Assembly (NCBI GenBank): GCA_028283625.1 | Contig: JAPWKG010000026.1 | Coordinates: 1 to 64,000 of the forward strand | Length of the DNA: 64,000 nt | Direction of reading: 5' to 3' | Origin: Acidobacteriaceae bacterium | Lineage (GTDB): Bacteria; Acidobacteriota; Terriglobia; Terriglobales; Acidobacteriaceae | In this document: one piece after another, positions 17,764 to 27,089 of the stretch | Layout: every line of letters begins with the position of its first letter | Numbering within the stretch: position 1 is the stretch's first letter | Notes under the pieces: model-generated | Database searches by the model: none | Told to the model about the DNA's origin: nothing | The model's input: only the letters and a program-made list of their open reading frames with translations | Position numbers and translations under genes: made by a program

Positions 17764-19413
17764 TTAGATGCCGACGGGGTAGGGCTTCTCATGCATCTCG
17801 TCCCCACGGTTCCCCTTGCGCTCGAAGAGGCCCTGGAAGAGGCTGAGGAGGCCGGTGTACCAGTAGCCAAGTACAAAGAGGAAGAGGAACGGCACGGTGA
17901 AGTAATTTTCTGTGGAGATGGCGTACCAGATGGTAGCGGCGAAGTAGCAGCCGATGGCCAGCTCGATCCAGGGAATGATGCCGAGGCGCTTGCGATACTT
18001 CTTGGCCTGCGACTTCTCCCCCTTCTTGGCGACGTTGTACTTGGGGGTGCGGGCAAAGGCGCTCTTGATGCCGAAGAGCGCTTCGAGCACGGCCTTGGTG
18101 TTGGTGATGGTAAGACCGACACCAAGCGACATGAGGAAGGGAACGTAGAGGAAGGTTTTGTACCAGGTCTTGGGGTACAGCTCCTTCTGGCTGACGAGGT
18201 AGAAGGTGGAGACCGAGGCCGTGGAGGCGAGGAAGAGCGGCAGATCGATGAGCAGCATCTGCAGCGGTCCCTGCCAGGAACGGATGATCATGGCAGGCAT
18301 CAGCAGCACGGAGAGGATGATCATCAGCGGATAGCTGATGTTGGCCGTGAGGTGGTACCAGGCCTCCAGCTTCTGGTGCCAGGAGATGTTTGAGCGCAGG
18401 ATGCGGGGCAGGGACTTCTTGCCGACCTGGATGAGGCCCTTGGCCCAGCGAGCCTGCTGGGTCTTGAAGGCGGTCATTTCGATGGGCAGCTCGGCCGGGC
18501 ACTCGACGTCCTGCAGGTACTTGAACTTCCAGCCCTTGAGCTGGGCGCGGTAGCTGAGGTCGGTGTCTTCGGTGAGGGTGTCGTGCTCCCAGCCGCCCGC
18601 CTCGTCGATGGCTTTGCGGTTCCACATGCCTGCGGTGCCGTTGAAGTTGAAGAAGACGCCGGCGCGGGAGCGTCCACCGTGCTCGAGCACAAAGTGCCCG
18701 TCGAGCAGGATGGCCTCAACCTGTGTGAGGAAGCTGTAATCGCGGTTCAGGTGCGTCCAGCGGGTCTGGACGAGGCCGACCCTGGGCTCTGCGAAGTGGT
18801 GGACGGTGTCCATGAGCCAGGTGGTGGGTGGAACGAAGTCGGCATCGAAGATGGCAACGAGCTCGCCCTTGGCGGTTTTGAGGCCGTTTTCAAGGGCCCC
18901 GGCCTTGAAGCCGTAGCGGTTGGTGCGATGGATGTGCACGATGGGCTGCGGCTCGAGGCCGTTGGTGCCGGTGGCATAGCGCTGCACGATGGCGGCGGCG
19001 ACGTCCTTGGTCTCGTCGGTGGAGTCGTCGAGCACCTGGATGTCGAAGCGGTCGCGCGGATAGTCCAGCCGGCAGCAGGCGTCAATGAGACGGTCGATGA
19101 CGAACTGCTCGTTGTAGATGGGCAGCTGGATGGTGATGGACGGCAGTTCGCCTTCGGGATACCGCATGGGCGGCTCGGCGGATTTGGCCTCGTTGCGCTT
19201 GTTGCGGTAGTAGAGCCAGACGAGCTGGTAGCGGTGGATGCCGTAGAAGGCAAGGATCACCATCACGATGAAGTAGGGCACCAGCAACGCGACGTCAAAG
19301 GCGTTCCAGCGGTACTCGCCGTGGAAGTTATAGATCTGGCTGGTGTAGTGGGTCTTCCAGTAATACTTCAGACCATGGGGGTTGGCCAGCAGCACTGCCA
19401 GGGATGAAAACAA
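17764..19413 (-). CDS. Processive GT2 glycosyltransferase, cellulose synthase/glucomannan synthase-like
   Basis: Inner-membrane family 2 glycosyltransferase of about 549 residues. Two N-terminal hydrophobic segments are followed by a cytoplasmic catalytic domain with the ordered motifs DDSTDET, DADF, TEDTDLSYR and QQARW (D, DxD, TED, QxxRW), and then four or more C-terminal membrane segments. These are the marks of processive beta-glycan synthases; homologues are often named glucomannan 4-beta-mannosyltransferase-like, but the sugar is not readable. The first usable start is TTG at 19413; no ATG or better start exists near the N-terminus. Monocistronic. Confidence 0.85.
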   Translation of the reverse strand: MFSSLAVLLANPHGLKYYWKTHYTSQIYNFHGEYRWNAFDVALLVPYFIVMVILAFYGIHRYQLVWLYYRNKRNEAKSAEPPMRYPEGELPSITIQLPIYNEQFVIDRLIDACCRLDYPRDRFDIQVLDDSTDETKDVAAAIVQRYATGTNGLEPQPIVHIHRTNRYGFKAGALENGLKTAKGELVAIFDADFVPPTTWLMDTVHHFAEPRVGLVQTRWTHLNRDYSFLTQVEAILLDGHFVLEHGGRSRAGVFFNFNGTAGMWNRKAIDEAGGWEHDTLTEDTDLSYRAQLKGWKFKYLQDVECPAELPIEMTAFKTQQARWAKGLIQVGKKSLPRILRSNISWHQKLEAWYHLTANISYPLMIILSVLLMPAMIIRSWQGPLQMLLIDLPLFLASTASVSTFYLVSQKELYPKTWYKTFLYVPFLMSLGVGLTITNTKAVLEALFGIKSAFARTPKYNVAKKGEKSQAKKYRKRLGIIPWIELAIGCYFAATIWYAISTENYFTVPFLFLFVLGYWYTGLLSLFQGLFERKGNRGDEMHEKPYPVGI

Positions 19414-19554
19414 AGTGTTCAGAATGGGCTCCGCGGCGTGGTGCCGATCCTCAGTATTTTACGGGAGAGGGCGTCTGGACGGAGCGCTTTGTCTACAGGG
19501 TGGCAGTGCGATCTTCCTGCGGGAACCCGGGAAGACAGGGCCGCGACAAGCCAG

Positions 19555-19586
19555 AAGCGGCGAAGACCGAGAAGTCTTCGCCGCTT
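19555..19586 (-). terminator. Hairpin, probable terminator of the RcnB-like gene
   Basis: AAGCGGCGAAGAC pairs perfectly (13 bp) with GTCTTCGCCGCTT around a six-base loop. T-rich only weakly on the minus-strand side. Confidence 0.55.
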
Positions 19587-19606
19587 GCCGGGGAGGTGGA
19601 GACGGT

Positions 19607-20086
19607 TTAGCGCGTAGCGAGATCGAGTACGTCCGCGATGATGCGGGTCACCGGGTTGTAGCTGACCACGTAGCCGTCATAGTAGCCATAGGAGTAGCCC
19701 GGGGGCAGGGCAGCGTAGCCGTTATAGTAGCCCGGAGGCACGGGCTGGATGCTGTAGCTGCGGGGGATGCGGTAACCGCTATAAAAACGGGGGCGTCCGC
19801 GGCGGCCTGCCCAGCGCATCGCGTCGTTGCGATAGTAGTTGTTCCAGTGGGCTCGGTCGTCGTGCCAGTTGCCGCGCGGCCCGCCGTTCGGTCCGCCGGG
19901 GCCACCGTGATTGCCACCGGGACCGCCGTGGTTTCCGCCGCCGGGGCCACCGTGATTGTCTCCGCCGCGGTAGCCTCCCTGGTTTCCGCCGCCCTGCTGC
20001 GGACCTTGTTGAGCGTGTGCGACTACTGGCGCGGCCATCAGAACCGGAGCCAAAAGCAATGCGAAGAGTTTATTGTGAGTGTTCAT
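19607..20086 (-). CDS. Exported Gly-rich RcnB-like protein
   Basis: 159-residue periplasmic protein. The signal peptide ends at HAQ (about residue 26). A Gly/Asn/His-rich repeat region (units like GGNHGGPGG) follows, then a C-terminal module with a Tyr/Pro pattern (FYSGYRIPRSYSI, LPPGYSYGYYDGYVV, ending DVLDLATR) resembling the RcnB family linked to Ni/Co homeostasis. Function in metal handling is inference. ATG at 20086 is chosen because it starts the signal peptide; six codons upstream are also open. Confidence 0.65.
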   Translation of the reverse strand: MNTHNKLFALLLAPVLMAAPVVAHAQQGPQQGGGNQGGYRGGDNHGGPGGGNHGGPGGNHGGPGGPNGGPRGNWHDDRAHWNNYYRNDAMRWAGRRGRPRFYSGYRIPRSYSIQPVPPGYYNGYAALPPGYSYGYYDGYVVSYNPVTRIIADVLDLATR

Positions 20087-20111
20087 CGGGATCGTTCTCC
20101 TCATGCGACCG

Positions 20112-20507
20112 TTAGATGCGGTTCACATTCTGAACGGAATACGTTGCCACTTCGACAAGGTTTCCGTCGGGATCACGAAAGTACACACTGGTCATGGGGC
20201 CGAGGGCCCCGATGCGCGTTACGGGGCCTTCTTCGATGAGGATGCCGCGGCTTTCGAGATGCTCGATGATCTCCTCCTCCGACATGCGGGTGATGAGGCA
20301 GAAATCCGACGATCCGGGCTGGGGGAAGCGCGCTTTCGGCTCGAAGGGTTTCTCGGCTGGATGCAGATTGAGCTTCTGGGTGCCGAAGTGCAGGGACCAG
20401 CGGCCGTTTTGCTCCTGGGCCTCCAGGGAAAGGACTCTCCGGTAAAACTCGATGGTTGCGGGTACAGAGGCAACGGTGAGCACCAGATGGTCGACGCGAT
20501 CAATCAT
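20112..20507 (-). CDS. VOC superfamily (glyoxalase/dioxygenase-like) protein
   Basis: 131-residue single VOC domain. It has IDRVDHLVLTV at the N-terminus (metal His), a central HFGTQKLNLH strand and a C-terminal VYFRDPDGNLVEVATY with the metal Glu. Such proteins include glyoxalases, extradiol dioxygenases and thiol transferases; the activity is not identifiable here. ATG at 20507 gives the standard domain length, although the frame is open 24 codons further. Divergent from the TRIC gene with 65 bases between. Confidence 0.85.
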   Translation of the reverse strand: MIDRVDHLVLTVASVPATIEFYRRVLSLEAQEQNGRWSLHFGTQKLNLHPAEKPFEPKARFPQPGSSDFCLITRMSEEEIIEHLESRGILIEEGPVTRIGALGPMTSVYFRDPDGNLVEVATYSVQNVNRI

Positions 20508-20572
20508 GCCAATAGGATGCAGCAGGGCATAGGATGGAGGAAACCCCAAATGATGGAAACCGGAGAGGCCGT

Positions 20573-21205
20573 ATGCCACAAGTAAAGACGAGCCTCGGCA
20601 CGACGGTACTGCTTGTCTTCGATCTTCTGGCTACGCTGCTGGTGGCGCTTGAAGGCGGTTCGGCGGGGGTATTGAGCCATCTGGACTTTTTTGGGGTGCT
20701 GGTTGTGGCGTTTGTCTCAGCACTGGGTGGCGGTATTGTGCGCGATCTGCTGATTGGCGCGACGCCGCCGAACGCGATTCGCGACTGGCGCTATGGTACG
20801 ACGGCACTGGCGGGGGGCGGGTTGACGATTCTCAGCTTCCAAAGCTTTCAGGCCGTGCCGCACGAGCTGCTCCTTACGCTCGATGCCGCCGGGCTGGCGT
20901 TGTTTGCTGTGGCCGGAGCGGATAAAGCGGTGGAGTTCGGCGTGCCTCCGCTGATTGCCTGCCTGATGGGCGCGGTGACCGGCAGCGGAGGCGGCGTGAT
21001 TCGCGACTTGCTGCTGAACCGGGTGCCCGCGATTCTGCACTCCGACATCTATGCCACGGCTGCGTTGAGCGGCGCGGTGGTGACGGTGGCGCTGTTGCGC
21101 CGCGGAGCAAACCGCGGAGGCTCGATGGGTGCTGGGGCCGTGATCTGCTTTACGCTGCGGATGCTGGCGGTGCATTACGGCTGGAGCCTGCCGCACGTGC
21201 GCTGA
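20573..21205 (+). CDS. TRIC-type trimeric cation channel (UPF0126/YicG family)
   Basis: 210-residue inner-membrane protein with two homologous three-helix repeats, each marked by a glycine-rich kink: SALGGGIVRDLL near residue 43 and TGSGGGVIRDLL near residue 130. Bacterial members form homotrimeric monovalent cation channels. ATG at 20573 follows GGAGAGG. Ends in front of a long hairpin shared with the convergent mqnC. Confidence 0.85.
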   Translation: MPQVKTSLGTTVLLVFDLLATLLVALEGGSAGVLSHLDFFGVLVVAFVSALGGGIVRDLLIGATPPNAIRDWRYGTTALAGGGLTILSFQSFQAVPHELLLTLDAAGLALFAVAGADKAVEFGVPPLIACLMGAVTGSGGGVIRDLLLNRVPAILHSDIYATAALSGAVVTVALLRRGANRGGSMGAGAVICFTLRMLAVHYGWSLPHVR

Positions 21206-21228
21206 ACGCGCGCCGGGAGAGCAAGGAA

Positions 21229-21277
21229 AAAAGCAGGGGAATCAGCGCGATGATGCGGCTGACTCCCCTGCTTTCTT
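21229..21277. terminator. Long hairpin between convergent TRIC gene and mqnC
   Basis: AAAGCAGGGGA(A)TCAGC pairs with GCTGACTCCCCTGCTTT, with a T-rich tail on the plus strand and an A-rich stretch in front of the stem (T-rich tail on the minus strand). Confidence 0.75.
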
Positions 21278-21292
21278 TACGAAACGATTGGT

Positions 21293-22339
21293 TTAGTTGA
21301 GGAAGAGGGTGCGGTAGAGCGTATCGCGCTGCACGGGCTTGAAGCCGGCGTCGCGGATGATGCGGCGGAGCTCCTCTTCCGTGGTGCAGTTGGAGGTGCC
21401 TGCGGCTTTGACGACGTTCTCTTCGAGCATGACGGAGCCAACATCGTTGCCGCCGAAGCGGAGGCCCATCTGCAGGACCTTGAGGCCCTGGGTGACCCAG
21501 CTGGCCTGCACGTTCTCGATGTTGTCGAGGTACATGCGGGAGATGGCGAGGGTCTTGAGGTACTCGACCGAGGTGGCTTCGTCCCAGCCGCGGCCGCCGA
21601 GCGCGGTGTGGTTGGGCTGGAAGCTCCAGGGAATGAAGGCGGTGAAGCCACCGGTCTCTTCCTGAAGCTGACGGACGACCTCGAAGTGGTTGATACGCTG
21701 CTCCATGGTTTCGCCGACGCCGAACATCATGGTGGCGGTGGTGCGCATGCCGAGCTGATGTGCGGTGCGATGCACGCTGAGCCAGTCTTCGGTGCGGCAC
21801 TTGAGGCGCGCGATGCGAGCACGGACCTCGTCGTCGAGAATCTCTGCGCCGCCGCCGGGGATGGAGTCGAGTCCGGCGTCGCGCAGGCGAGCGATGGTGG
21901 TGCGGAGGTCGAGCTCGGAGTACTCGGCGATGGCGAGGATCTCGCTGGCCGAGAGGCAGTGCAGCCAGATTTCCGGAAAGCGCTGCTTGATGCCGGTAAA
22001 GAGGCGTTCAAACCAGTCGATCTTCAGGTCGGGGTGAATGCCGCCCTGCATGAGTACGCCGGTGCCGCCCATCTCGACGGTCTCGCGGATCTTGTCGTAG
22101 ATGGTGTCGAAGTCGAGGATGTAGCCTTCGGCGGCGAGCTTGCCCTTGAGCGGCCGGTAGAAGGCGCAGAAGGTGCAGTACTCGGTGCAGAAGTTCGTGT
22201 AGTTGATGTTGCGATCGATGATGTAGCTGACGACGCCTTCCGGGTGCAGCTTGCGGCGGATGGCGTCGGCCTCCATGCCGATGCCGATCAGATCGTCGGA
22301 GGCGAAGCAATCGAGAGCCTGCTGGCGTGTGATGCCCAT
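21293..22339 (-). CDS. mqnC: Cyclic dehypoxanthine futalosine synthase (radical SAM)
   Basis: Radical SAM enzyme of the futalosine route to menaquinone, cyclising dehypoxanthinyl futalosine. 348 residues with the CxxxCxxC cluster motif C51-TEY-C55-TF-C58 after IDRNINYTNF. GGGAEIL and AFIPWSFQPNHT are characteristic of MqnC rather than MqnE. No other mqn genes lie in the window. It points to menaquinone as respiratory quinone, consistent with the NDH-2 and bc-caa3 genes at 40-50 kb. Confidence 0.93.
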   Translation of the reverse strand: MGITRQQALDCFASDDLIGIGMEADAIRRKLHPEGVVSYIIDRNINYTNFCTEYCTFCAFYRPLKGKLAAEGYILDFDTIYDKIRETVEMGGTGVLMQGGIHPDLKIDWFERLFTGIKQRFPEIWLHCLSASEILAIAEYSELDLRTTIARLRDAGLDSIPGGGAEILDDEVRARIARLKCRTEDWLSVHRTAHQLGMRTTATMMFGVGETMEQRINHFEVVRQLQEETGGFTAFIPWSFQPNHTALGGRGWDEATSVEYLKTLAISRMYLDNIENVQASWVTQGLKVLQMGLRFGGNDVGSVMLEENVVKAAGTSNCTTEEELRRIIRDAGFKPVQRDTLYRTLFLN

Positions 22340-22362
22340 GGTTTTAGTTTACGCCGAGGGCG

Positions 22363-23040
22363 CTACTTCTGGCAGAGCATGGGGTGGTCGTCGCAGAGCT
22401 TGTGCCACTTGGGGTCGTCTTTGTCGACGGTCTGTTTGGGGTGGGAGTGGGGGTTGAGGGTGAAGCGGCGTGTGATGCCGAGCGAGAAGGCGTGAGCCTC
22501 GGCGTGGTCAGAGGCCAGCACGGGCACGCTCCACTGCTGGAGCTGGTAGTCGGCCTTGAAGGACCAGCTGTGGGTGAGCCGGAGATCGAGCCCGCCGCCG
22601 TAGGCGTGCATGGGGTCGTTGGTGCGGACGAAGACGTAGCCGTTGTACTCGTAGGTGCCGGGGTAGGTGATGCTGCCGCCGCCGTAGAAGTAGTCCACGT
22701 AAGGGCTGATGCGGCCGATGGGGCGGCGGAGCAGAACGCCGCCCAGGAAGCTGCGCTCGGTTGCGGCCGCGCTGTTGGCGTGCACGCTGGTGGAGCCACG
22801 CAGCTCCACGGCGGGTTCAAAGCCGTAGAAGCGCCGCAGGGAGAGGTTGATGCCTGCTGTGATCGCTCCGTTTTTTCCCATAAAGCCGGTGTGGGTGTCT
22901 GTTCCGGCGAGGAAGACGCCAACGGTGGGAGGCGGGACTTCACGGCCGGCCGGGATGGCCTGCGAGAACGCGGGCAGGGCTGTAAGGCCCAGAATTGCGG
23001 GAACGAGGCGGCGGAGGAGGCGGGGAAGAAGGGAAAGCAT
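22363..23040 (-). CDS. Exported outer-membrane beta-barrel protein (paralogue of 28279-29085)
   Basis: 225 residues with a signal peptide (about 1-26, LTALPAFS) followed by an eight-strand-like barrel pattern: FEPAVELRGST, SPYVDYFYGGGSITY, MHAYGGGLDLRLTHSWSFKADYQLQQWS, SLGITRRF. It shares order and motifs (YGGGLDL/V, SW-S-F, QQWS/QHWS, SLG-RF) with the protein at 28279-29085. No enzymatic motif. Role unknown. Confidence 0.7.
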   Translation of the reverse strand: MLSLLPRLLRRLVPAILGLTALPAFSQAIPAGREVPPPTVGVFLAGTDTHTGFMGKNGAITAGINLSLRRFYGFEPAVELRGSTSVHANSAAATERSFLGGVLLRRPIGRISPYVDYFYGGGSITYPGTYEYNGYVFVRTNDPMHAYGGGLDLRLTHSWSFKADYQLQQWSVPVLASDHAEAHAFSLGITRRFTLNPHSHPKQTVDKDDPKWHKLCDDHPMLCQK

Positions 23041-23222
23041 CGTGCCGGGAGTGAGCCTTTGCGGTGGGGCGGGCTTGCAGCGTGTGGCGGTGCCCGGCGT
23101 TATTTCTGAGACAAGTGTATGCGCCCGGCCCTTCCGGAGCGGAAGCGAGCGGGGACGCGGATGCTGCTTAGGATGGACGAGGATGTGCGCTGTTCGGAGT
23201 ACAGGCTGCCGCAGAGCCGCGC

Positions 23223-24569
23223 TCAGCCTGGCCGGGGAACGGCGCGTACCTCCAGGAGGATCGGGCGTCGCGGGCGGAGGGTGATCCAGGCGCTGGGTTC
23301 GGCCGGCAGCGGTGAGACCGGGTGAAGCGTGAAGCGGGAGAGCATGGAGGCTATGCCGAGCACGGTTTCCATGGTGGCAAAGTGCTGGCCGATGCAGACG
23401 CGGGGGCCGATGCCGAAGGGCACGTACGTGTAGGGCCGCGGCGCGGGTTGGTCGATCCAGCGCTCGGGCAGAAAGGCTTCGGGCTGGGCAAACCAGCGCG
23501 GGTCGCGGTGCAGCTTGTGGATGCAGAGCCAGACATCGGTCCCCGGGGCGATGGGTTCGCCGCCGAGTACGGTCTGGCGGGTCGCTTCGCGGCCCATGCT
23601 CCAGACGGGCGGGTAGAGGCGCAGCGACTCCTTGATCACGGCGGCGCTCCAGCGGAGCCTGGGGTAGTCGGCGGGAGAGAGCGGACGGGTGCCGCCGGTA
23701 AGCGCGGTGACCTCTTCGCGGATGCGCTCCTGGGCTTCGGGGTGCTGCGCGAGCAGGGCGGTCGTCCAGGTGAGGGTCAGGGCGGCGGTTTCATGCCCGG
23801 CGAGGAAGAAGGTGAGGATCTCGTCGTGGATTTGGGCATCACTCATGGCCTCTCCGGCGGGCCCACGGGCGCGCAGCAGGGCGCCAAGCAGATCGGGGTG
23901 GTCATGACCGCTGCTGCGGCGTTCGGCTACCTGCTGGGCCACGGAGCGGTTGAGCAGAGCGACAGCCTGGTTCCAGGCGCGGCTGCGGCGCAGGGGGAGA
24001 CGCCGCCAGAGAGGAAGGTAGAGCAGCTCACTGCGCAGGCCGGTGAAGACGGTGGTGACAGCCTCCGCAACCCCGGTGTGCTCGGTGAGAAAGCGCTCGC
24101 CGAAGAGGACGGCGCAGATGACCTCGCGGGTGTAGCGCATCATGTCGGCGTGGAGATCGCGGTGCTGAACCGGTTGCCAGGAGTCGATGTGCTCCTGCAG
24201 CGTCCGGAGCATGAGCGCGGCGTACTGCAGCAGCGCATCGTGCTGAAAGCTGGGCTGGAGAAGCGAGCGCTGGCGGCGCCAGAGCTCGCCTTCGCTGGAG
24301 AGAAGGCCGTCGCCGAAGATGGGGCGAAGCTTGCGCAGTTCGGCTGAGCGGCCGTAGGCCTCGCGGTCGCGCACGAGGACCTGTTCGAGGTCTTCCGGGT
24401 GCGCGAGCAGCAGAACGTTGCGGCCGGGCAGGCGTAGGCGGACGCGGTCGCCATGCTGCGTGAGCAAGGCGGTGAAGTGCGCGAGCGCGTTGCGGCTGAT
24501 GGGCAACAGCGAGCCGAGCAAGGGGGTACCGGGTGCGTCGACGAAGCGGGTGGGCGAGGAGTCAGCCAT
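23223..24569 (-). CDS. Cytochrome P450
   Basis: 448-residue soluble P450 monooxygenase. It has the I-helix oxygen-activating motif AGHETAA, the ExxR of helix K (KESLRLYP), a PERW segment (FLPERW) and the haem-thiolate loop FGIGPRVCIGQHFA. Substrate unknown. It starts 18 bases after the hemY stop on the same strand, so it is probably the last gene of the haem operon. No ferredoxin or reductase partner lies next to it. Confidence 0.93.
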   Translation of the reverse strand: MADSSPTRFVDAPGTPLLGSLLPISRNALAHFTALLTQHGDRVRLRLPGRNVLLLAHPEDLEQVLVRDREAYGRSAELRKLRPIFGDGLLSSEGELWRRQRSLLQPSFQHDALLQYAALMLRTLQEHIDSWQPVQHRDLHADMMRYTREVICAVLFGERFLTEHTGVAEAVTTVFTGLRSELLYLPLWRRLPLRRSRAWNQAVALLNRSVAQQVAERRSSGHDHPDLLGALLRARGPAGEAMSDAQIHDEILTFFLAGHETAALTLTWTTALLAQHPEAQERIREEVTALTGGTRPLSPADYPRLRWSAAVIKESLRLYPPVWSMGREATRQTVLGGEPIAPGTDVWLCIHKLHRDPRWFAQPEAFLPERWIDQPAPRPYTYVPFGIGPRVCIGQHFATMETVLGIASMLSRFTLHPVSPLPAEPSAWITLRPRRPILLEVRAVPRPG

Positions 24570-24587
24570 CCCTTCTATCGTGGCACG

Positions 24588-25952
24588 TTAGCTTGGCTCC
24601 TGCGCCAGACGGCGCGCGGTGGCGCGTGCAGCGTGGATGAGGTCAGGCAGTCCGACGCCCCGGTAGCTGTTGCCGAGGAGGTGAAGGCCGGGCAGGGTGG
24701 CGACGAGCTGATCGAGCTGCGCCATGCGGTTCAGGTGGCCGACCTCGTACTGCGGCAGCGAACGGGGCCAGCGACGAACGGTTGTGTGGGTGGGCTCGGG
24801 CAGGGGGCCGAGCGTGTGGCGGAGCTGCTCGAGTGCGTCGTGGGCGATGGTTTCGTCGGTGGCGTTGCGCAGGCGCGCGGCGGCGGCACCCCCGTAGAAG
24901 GCGCGCAGAATACGGCCGCCCTGCTCGGGGGTGCGGTGCGGGAACTTCTGGTCGACGAAGGTGCAGGCGAGCAGATGCTCGGCGCTGCCGGTGGGAGGGA
25001 CGAGGTAGCCGAAGCCGGGAGGCACTGAGAAGTCCTGCGCGAGCGCGCCCGGCCAGACGAAGGCAATCAGCAGAGCGCTGCTGGCTTCAGCAGGCAGAAG
25101 GGGCGCGGCGGCAGGCAGAAGGCGGCAGGTGGTGTCGAGCGAGGTGGCGAGCAGCGTGGCGTCGGTATCTGCCGGCAGAGCGTTGAGGCGGATGCCGAGA
25201 TGCAGGCGGTCCGCGGGCAGAGCCTCAACCAGCGCCTGCACCAGCGAGCCCATGCCGCGGCGAAGGCTGGTGAAGATGGGCTGTGCGGAGGTGCTGCCGG
25301 TGCGCTCCAGCGCGGCACGGCGTTGCTGCAGGCCGATGATGAGCGAGCCGTGCTCGCGCTCCATGGCGACGAACTGCGGCATGACGGCGCGCACGCTGAG
25401 GCGGTGAACGTCGCCGCCGAAGACGCCGCTGAGCAGAGGCGCGGCGAGGGTGTCGAGCACCTCCTGACCGAAGTGCCGGGCAACGAAGCTGGCTACGGAT
25501 TCGTCTTCTCGCGGTGCGGTGTCTTTGAGCTCGCGGGCGCGTCCGGCCTCGGCGGCGTAGGCGCGTTTGGCCTCGCGGCTGAAGAGGGGAGAGGTCTCAA
25601 GCGCGGCGAGATCCATGGGCACCATCATGCGCATGGAGGCGGGGATCTCTTCGAGCTGGTGGTCGCGCAGGATGTAGGTTTTGCGCGTGGCGTCGTTGGA
25701 GAAGATGAGCTCCTGCTCGAGGCCGAGCTCGATGGCGAGCTCACGCGCGGCAGGCTTTTCACTGACCCATCCATCCGGGCCGCCTTCGAGTACGAAGCCC
25801 TGATGGTGGCTGGTTTCGACGATGCCGCCGAAGCGGTTGCTGGCTTCATAGAGATGCCAGTCGAGCTCAACGCCTCGGCGGCGTGCCTGCTCGAGTTCGT
25901 AGGCCGCGGTCAGTCCGCTGATGCCTCCGCCGATGATGGCAATGTGCTTCAT
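24588..25952 (-). CDS. hemY: Protoporphyrinogen oxidase (HemY/HemG type, FAD-dependent)
   Basis: Oxidises protoporphyrinogen IX to protoporphyrin IX (the same class in some bacteria yields coproporphyrin III). 454 residues with an N-terminal FAD site (IAIIGGGISGLTAAYEL and the Glu of the second strand, HLYEASNRFGG), the oxidase substrate-domain stretch LLSGVFGGDVHRLSVRA, and a C-terminal FAD-binding GNSYRGVGLPD. Whether the route is protoporphyrin- or coproporphyrin-dependent cannot be settled from this gene alone. Sits 68 bases downstream of hemH. Confidence 0.92.
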   Translation of the reverse strand: MKHIAIIGGGISGLTAAYELEQARRRGVELDWHLYEASNRFGGIVETSHHQGFVLEGGPDGWVSEKPAARELAIELGLEQELIFSNDATRKTYILRDHQLEEIPASMRMMVPMDLAALETSPLFSREAKRAYAAEAGRARELKDTAPREDESVASFVARHFGQEVLDTLAAPLLSGVFGGDVHRLSVRAVMPQFVAMEREHGSLIIGLQQRRAALERTGSTSAQPIFTSLRRGMGSLVQALVEALPADRLHLGIRLNALPADTDATLLATSLDTTCRLLPAAAPLLPAEASSALLIAFVWPGALAQDFSVPPGFGYLVPPTGSAEHLLACTFVDQKFPHRTPEQGGRILRAFYGGAAAARLRNATDETIAHDALEQLRHTLGPLPEPTHTTVRRWPRSLPQYEVGHLNRMAQLDQLVATLPGLHLLGNSYRGVGLPDLIHAARATARRLAQEPS

Positions 25953-26020
25953 GGATTCCAGTCTAGGAGGGTGCGGCCGCGCTGGCTGTGATGACCGGCA
26001 CAGCGCGGCATGAAGCAGGC

Positions 26021-27034
26021 TCAGGCGTTGCGTGCGAGAACGTCGGCGATGGCTTCGATCAGCAGCGGTGAGGCGTTGAGGCTTTCGGGGCGTGAGATTT
26101 CGAGCCCGTGCTCTTTGCCGAAGTCGCGGAAGTTGATGTCGATGTCGTAGAGGATCTCGACGTGGTCGCAGAGGAAGCCGATGGGTTGGATGACGACGGC
26201 TTTGTGGCCTTCTTCTGCGAGCGCTGTAAGGGTGTCTTCAACGGAAGGGCCGATCCACGGAGCACCGGCGACACCCTGCGACTGGAAGGCAAAGAACCAA
26301 TCGGCGGACTCCATGCCGGCCGGAACAAGCTGTTGGGCGACGAGCGCGGCGGTGCGTTTGCACTCGCTCGGATAGGGGTCGCCCTCCGCGGCTGCGCCGT
26401 AATTCTGCAGGCCTTCTGCGGGGGTGTGCTGCCCGGGCCGGTTCGAGCCTTCCGCGGCTTGTTGTTCGGTAGCGGGGCGAAGGGTGCGGCAAGGAACGGA
26501 GTGCGCGGTAAAAAGCACGGGAACCTTGCGTCCCTGACGTGCGTTCGCTGCGAGCCAGGCTGGTTCGAGCTTTTGCGCGAAGGCTTTGGCCAGCAGGGGG
26601 TGCTCGGCCCAGCCTGCGATAAAGGTGTAGGGGAAGGCGCCCTCCAGGGCTTTGTCGAGCGCACGGCGGTAAAGGCCGGTGGAGGTGCGCGAGTTCTGCG
26701 GTGCCAGGCAAAGCACGGTGGCACGGGTGATGCCGTCCTGCTTCATCTGCGCGACGACGTCGGCGAGGAAGGGATGCCAGTTGCGCATGCCGACGTAGAC
26801 CTTCTGGCCGAGCTTCTCGCTGAGAAGGCGTCCCTGCTCGAGCGTCCAGTGCGTGAGCGGCGGACCTTCGGGGAGCGGCTCGTTGCGGAGGCCGATTTCG
26901 GCGTAGCGGTGCTGCAGCTCTTCGACGATGTGCTGCGGCATGGGGCGGCCGTTGGTGACGTAGGAGAGGTACTCGGCCATCTGGTCGAGCGTGTCGGGTG
27001 TGCCGTGGGCGAGAAGAAGAATGGCGTGAGACAT
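26021..27034 (-). CDS. hemH: Ferrochelatase
   Basis: Inserts ferrous iron into the porphyrin ring, final or near-final haem step. In 337 residues: AILLLAHGTPDTLDQ at the N-terminus, the central VLFTAHSVP (catalytic His) and the C-terminal QPIGFLCDHVEILYDID (metal-side Glu). ATG at 27034 is chosen because family homology starts there; the open frame extends 29 codons upstream. There is an extra loop of about 30 residues (RPATEQQAAEGSNRPGQ region) after the SVP motif. Lies between hemE and hemY in one minus-strand cluster. Confidence 0.94.
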   Translation of the reverse strand: MSHAILLLAHGTPDTLDQMAEYLSYVTNGRPMPQHIVEELQHRYAEIGLRNEPLPEGPPLTHWTLEQGRLLSEKLGQKVYVGMRNWHPFLADVVAQMKQDGITRATVLCLAPQNSRTSTGLYRRALDKALEGAFPYTFIAGWAEHPLLAKAFAQKLEPAWLAANARQGRKVPVLFTAHSVPCRTLRPATEQQAAEGSNRPGQHTPAEGLQNYGAAAEGDPYPSECKRTAALVAQQLVPAGMESADWFFAFQSQGVAGAPWIGPSVEDTLTALAEEGHKAVVIQPIGFLCDHVEILYDIDINFRDFGKEHGLEISRPESLNASPLLIEAIADVLARNA

Positions 27035-27089
27035 CGCTGCTTCTATCGTAGCCCTTTGCGTGCTGCAGGGCTCTCGGCGTGTTTCTGCG

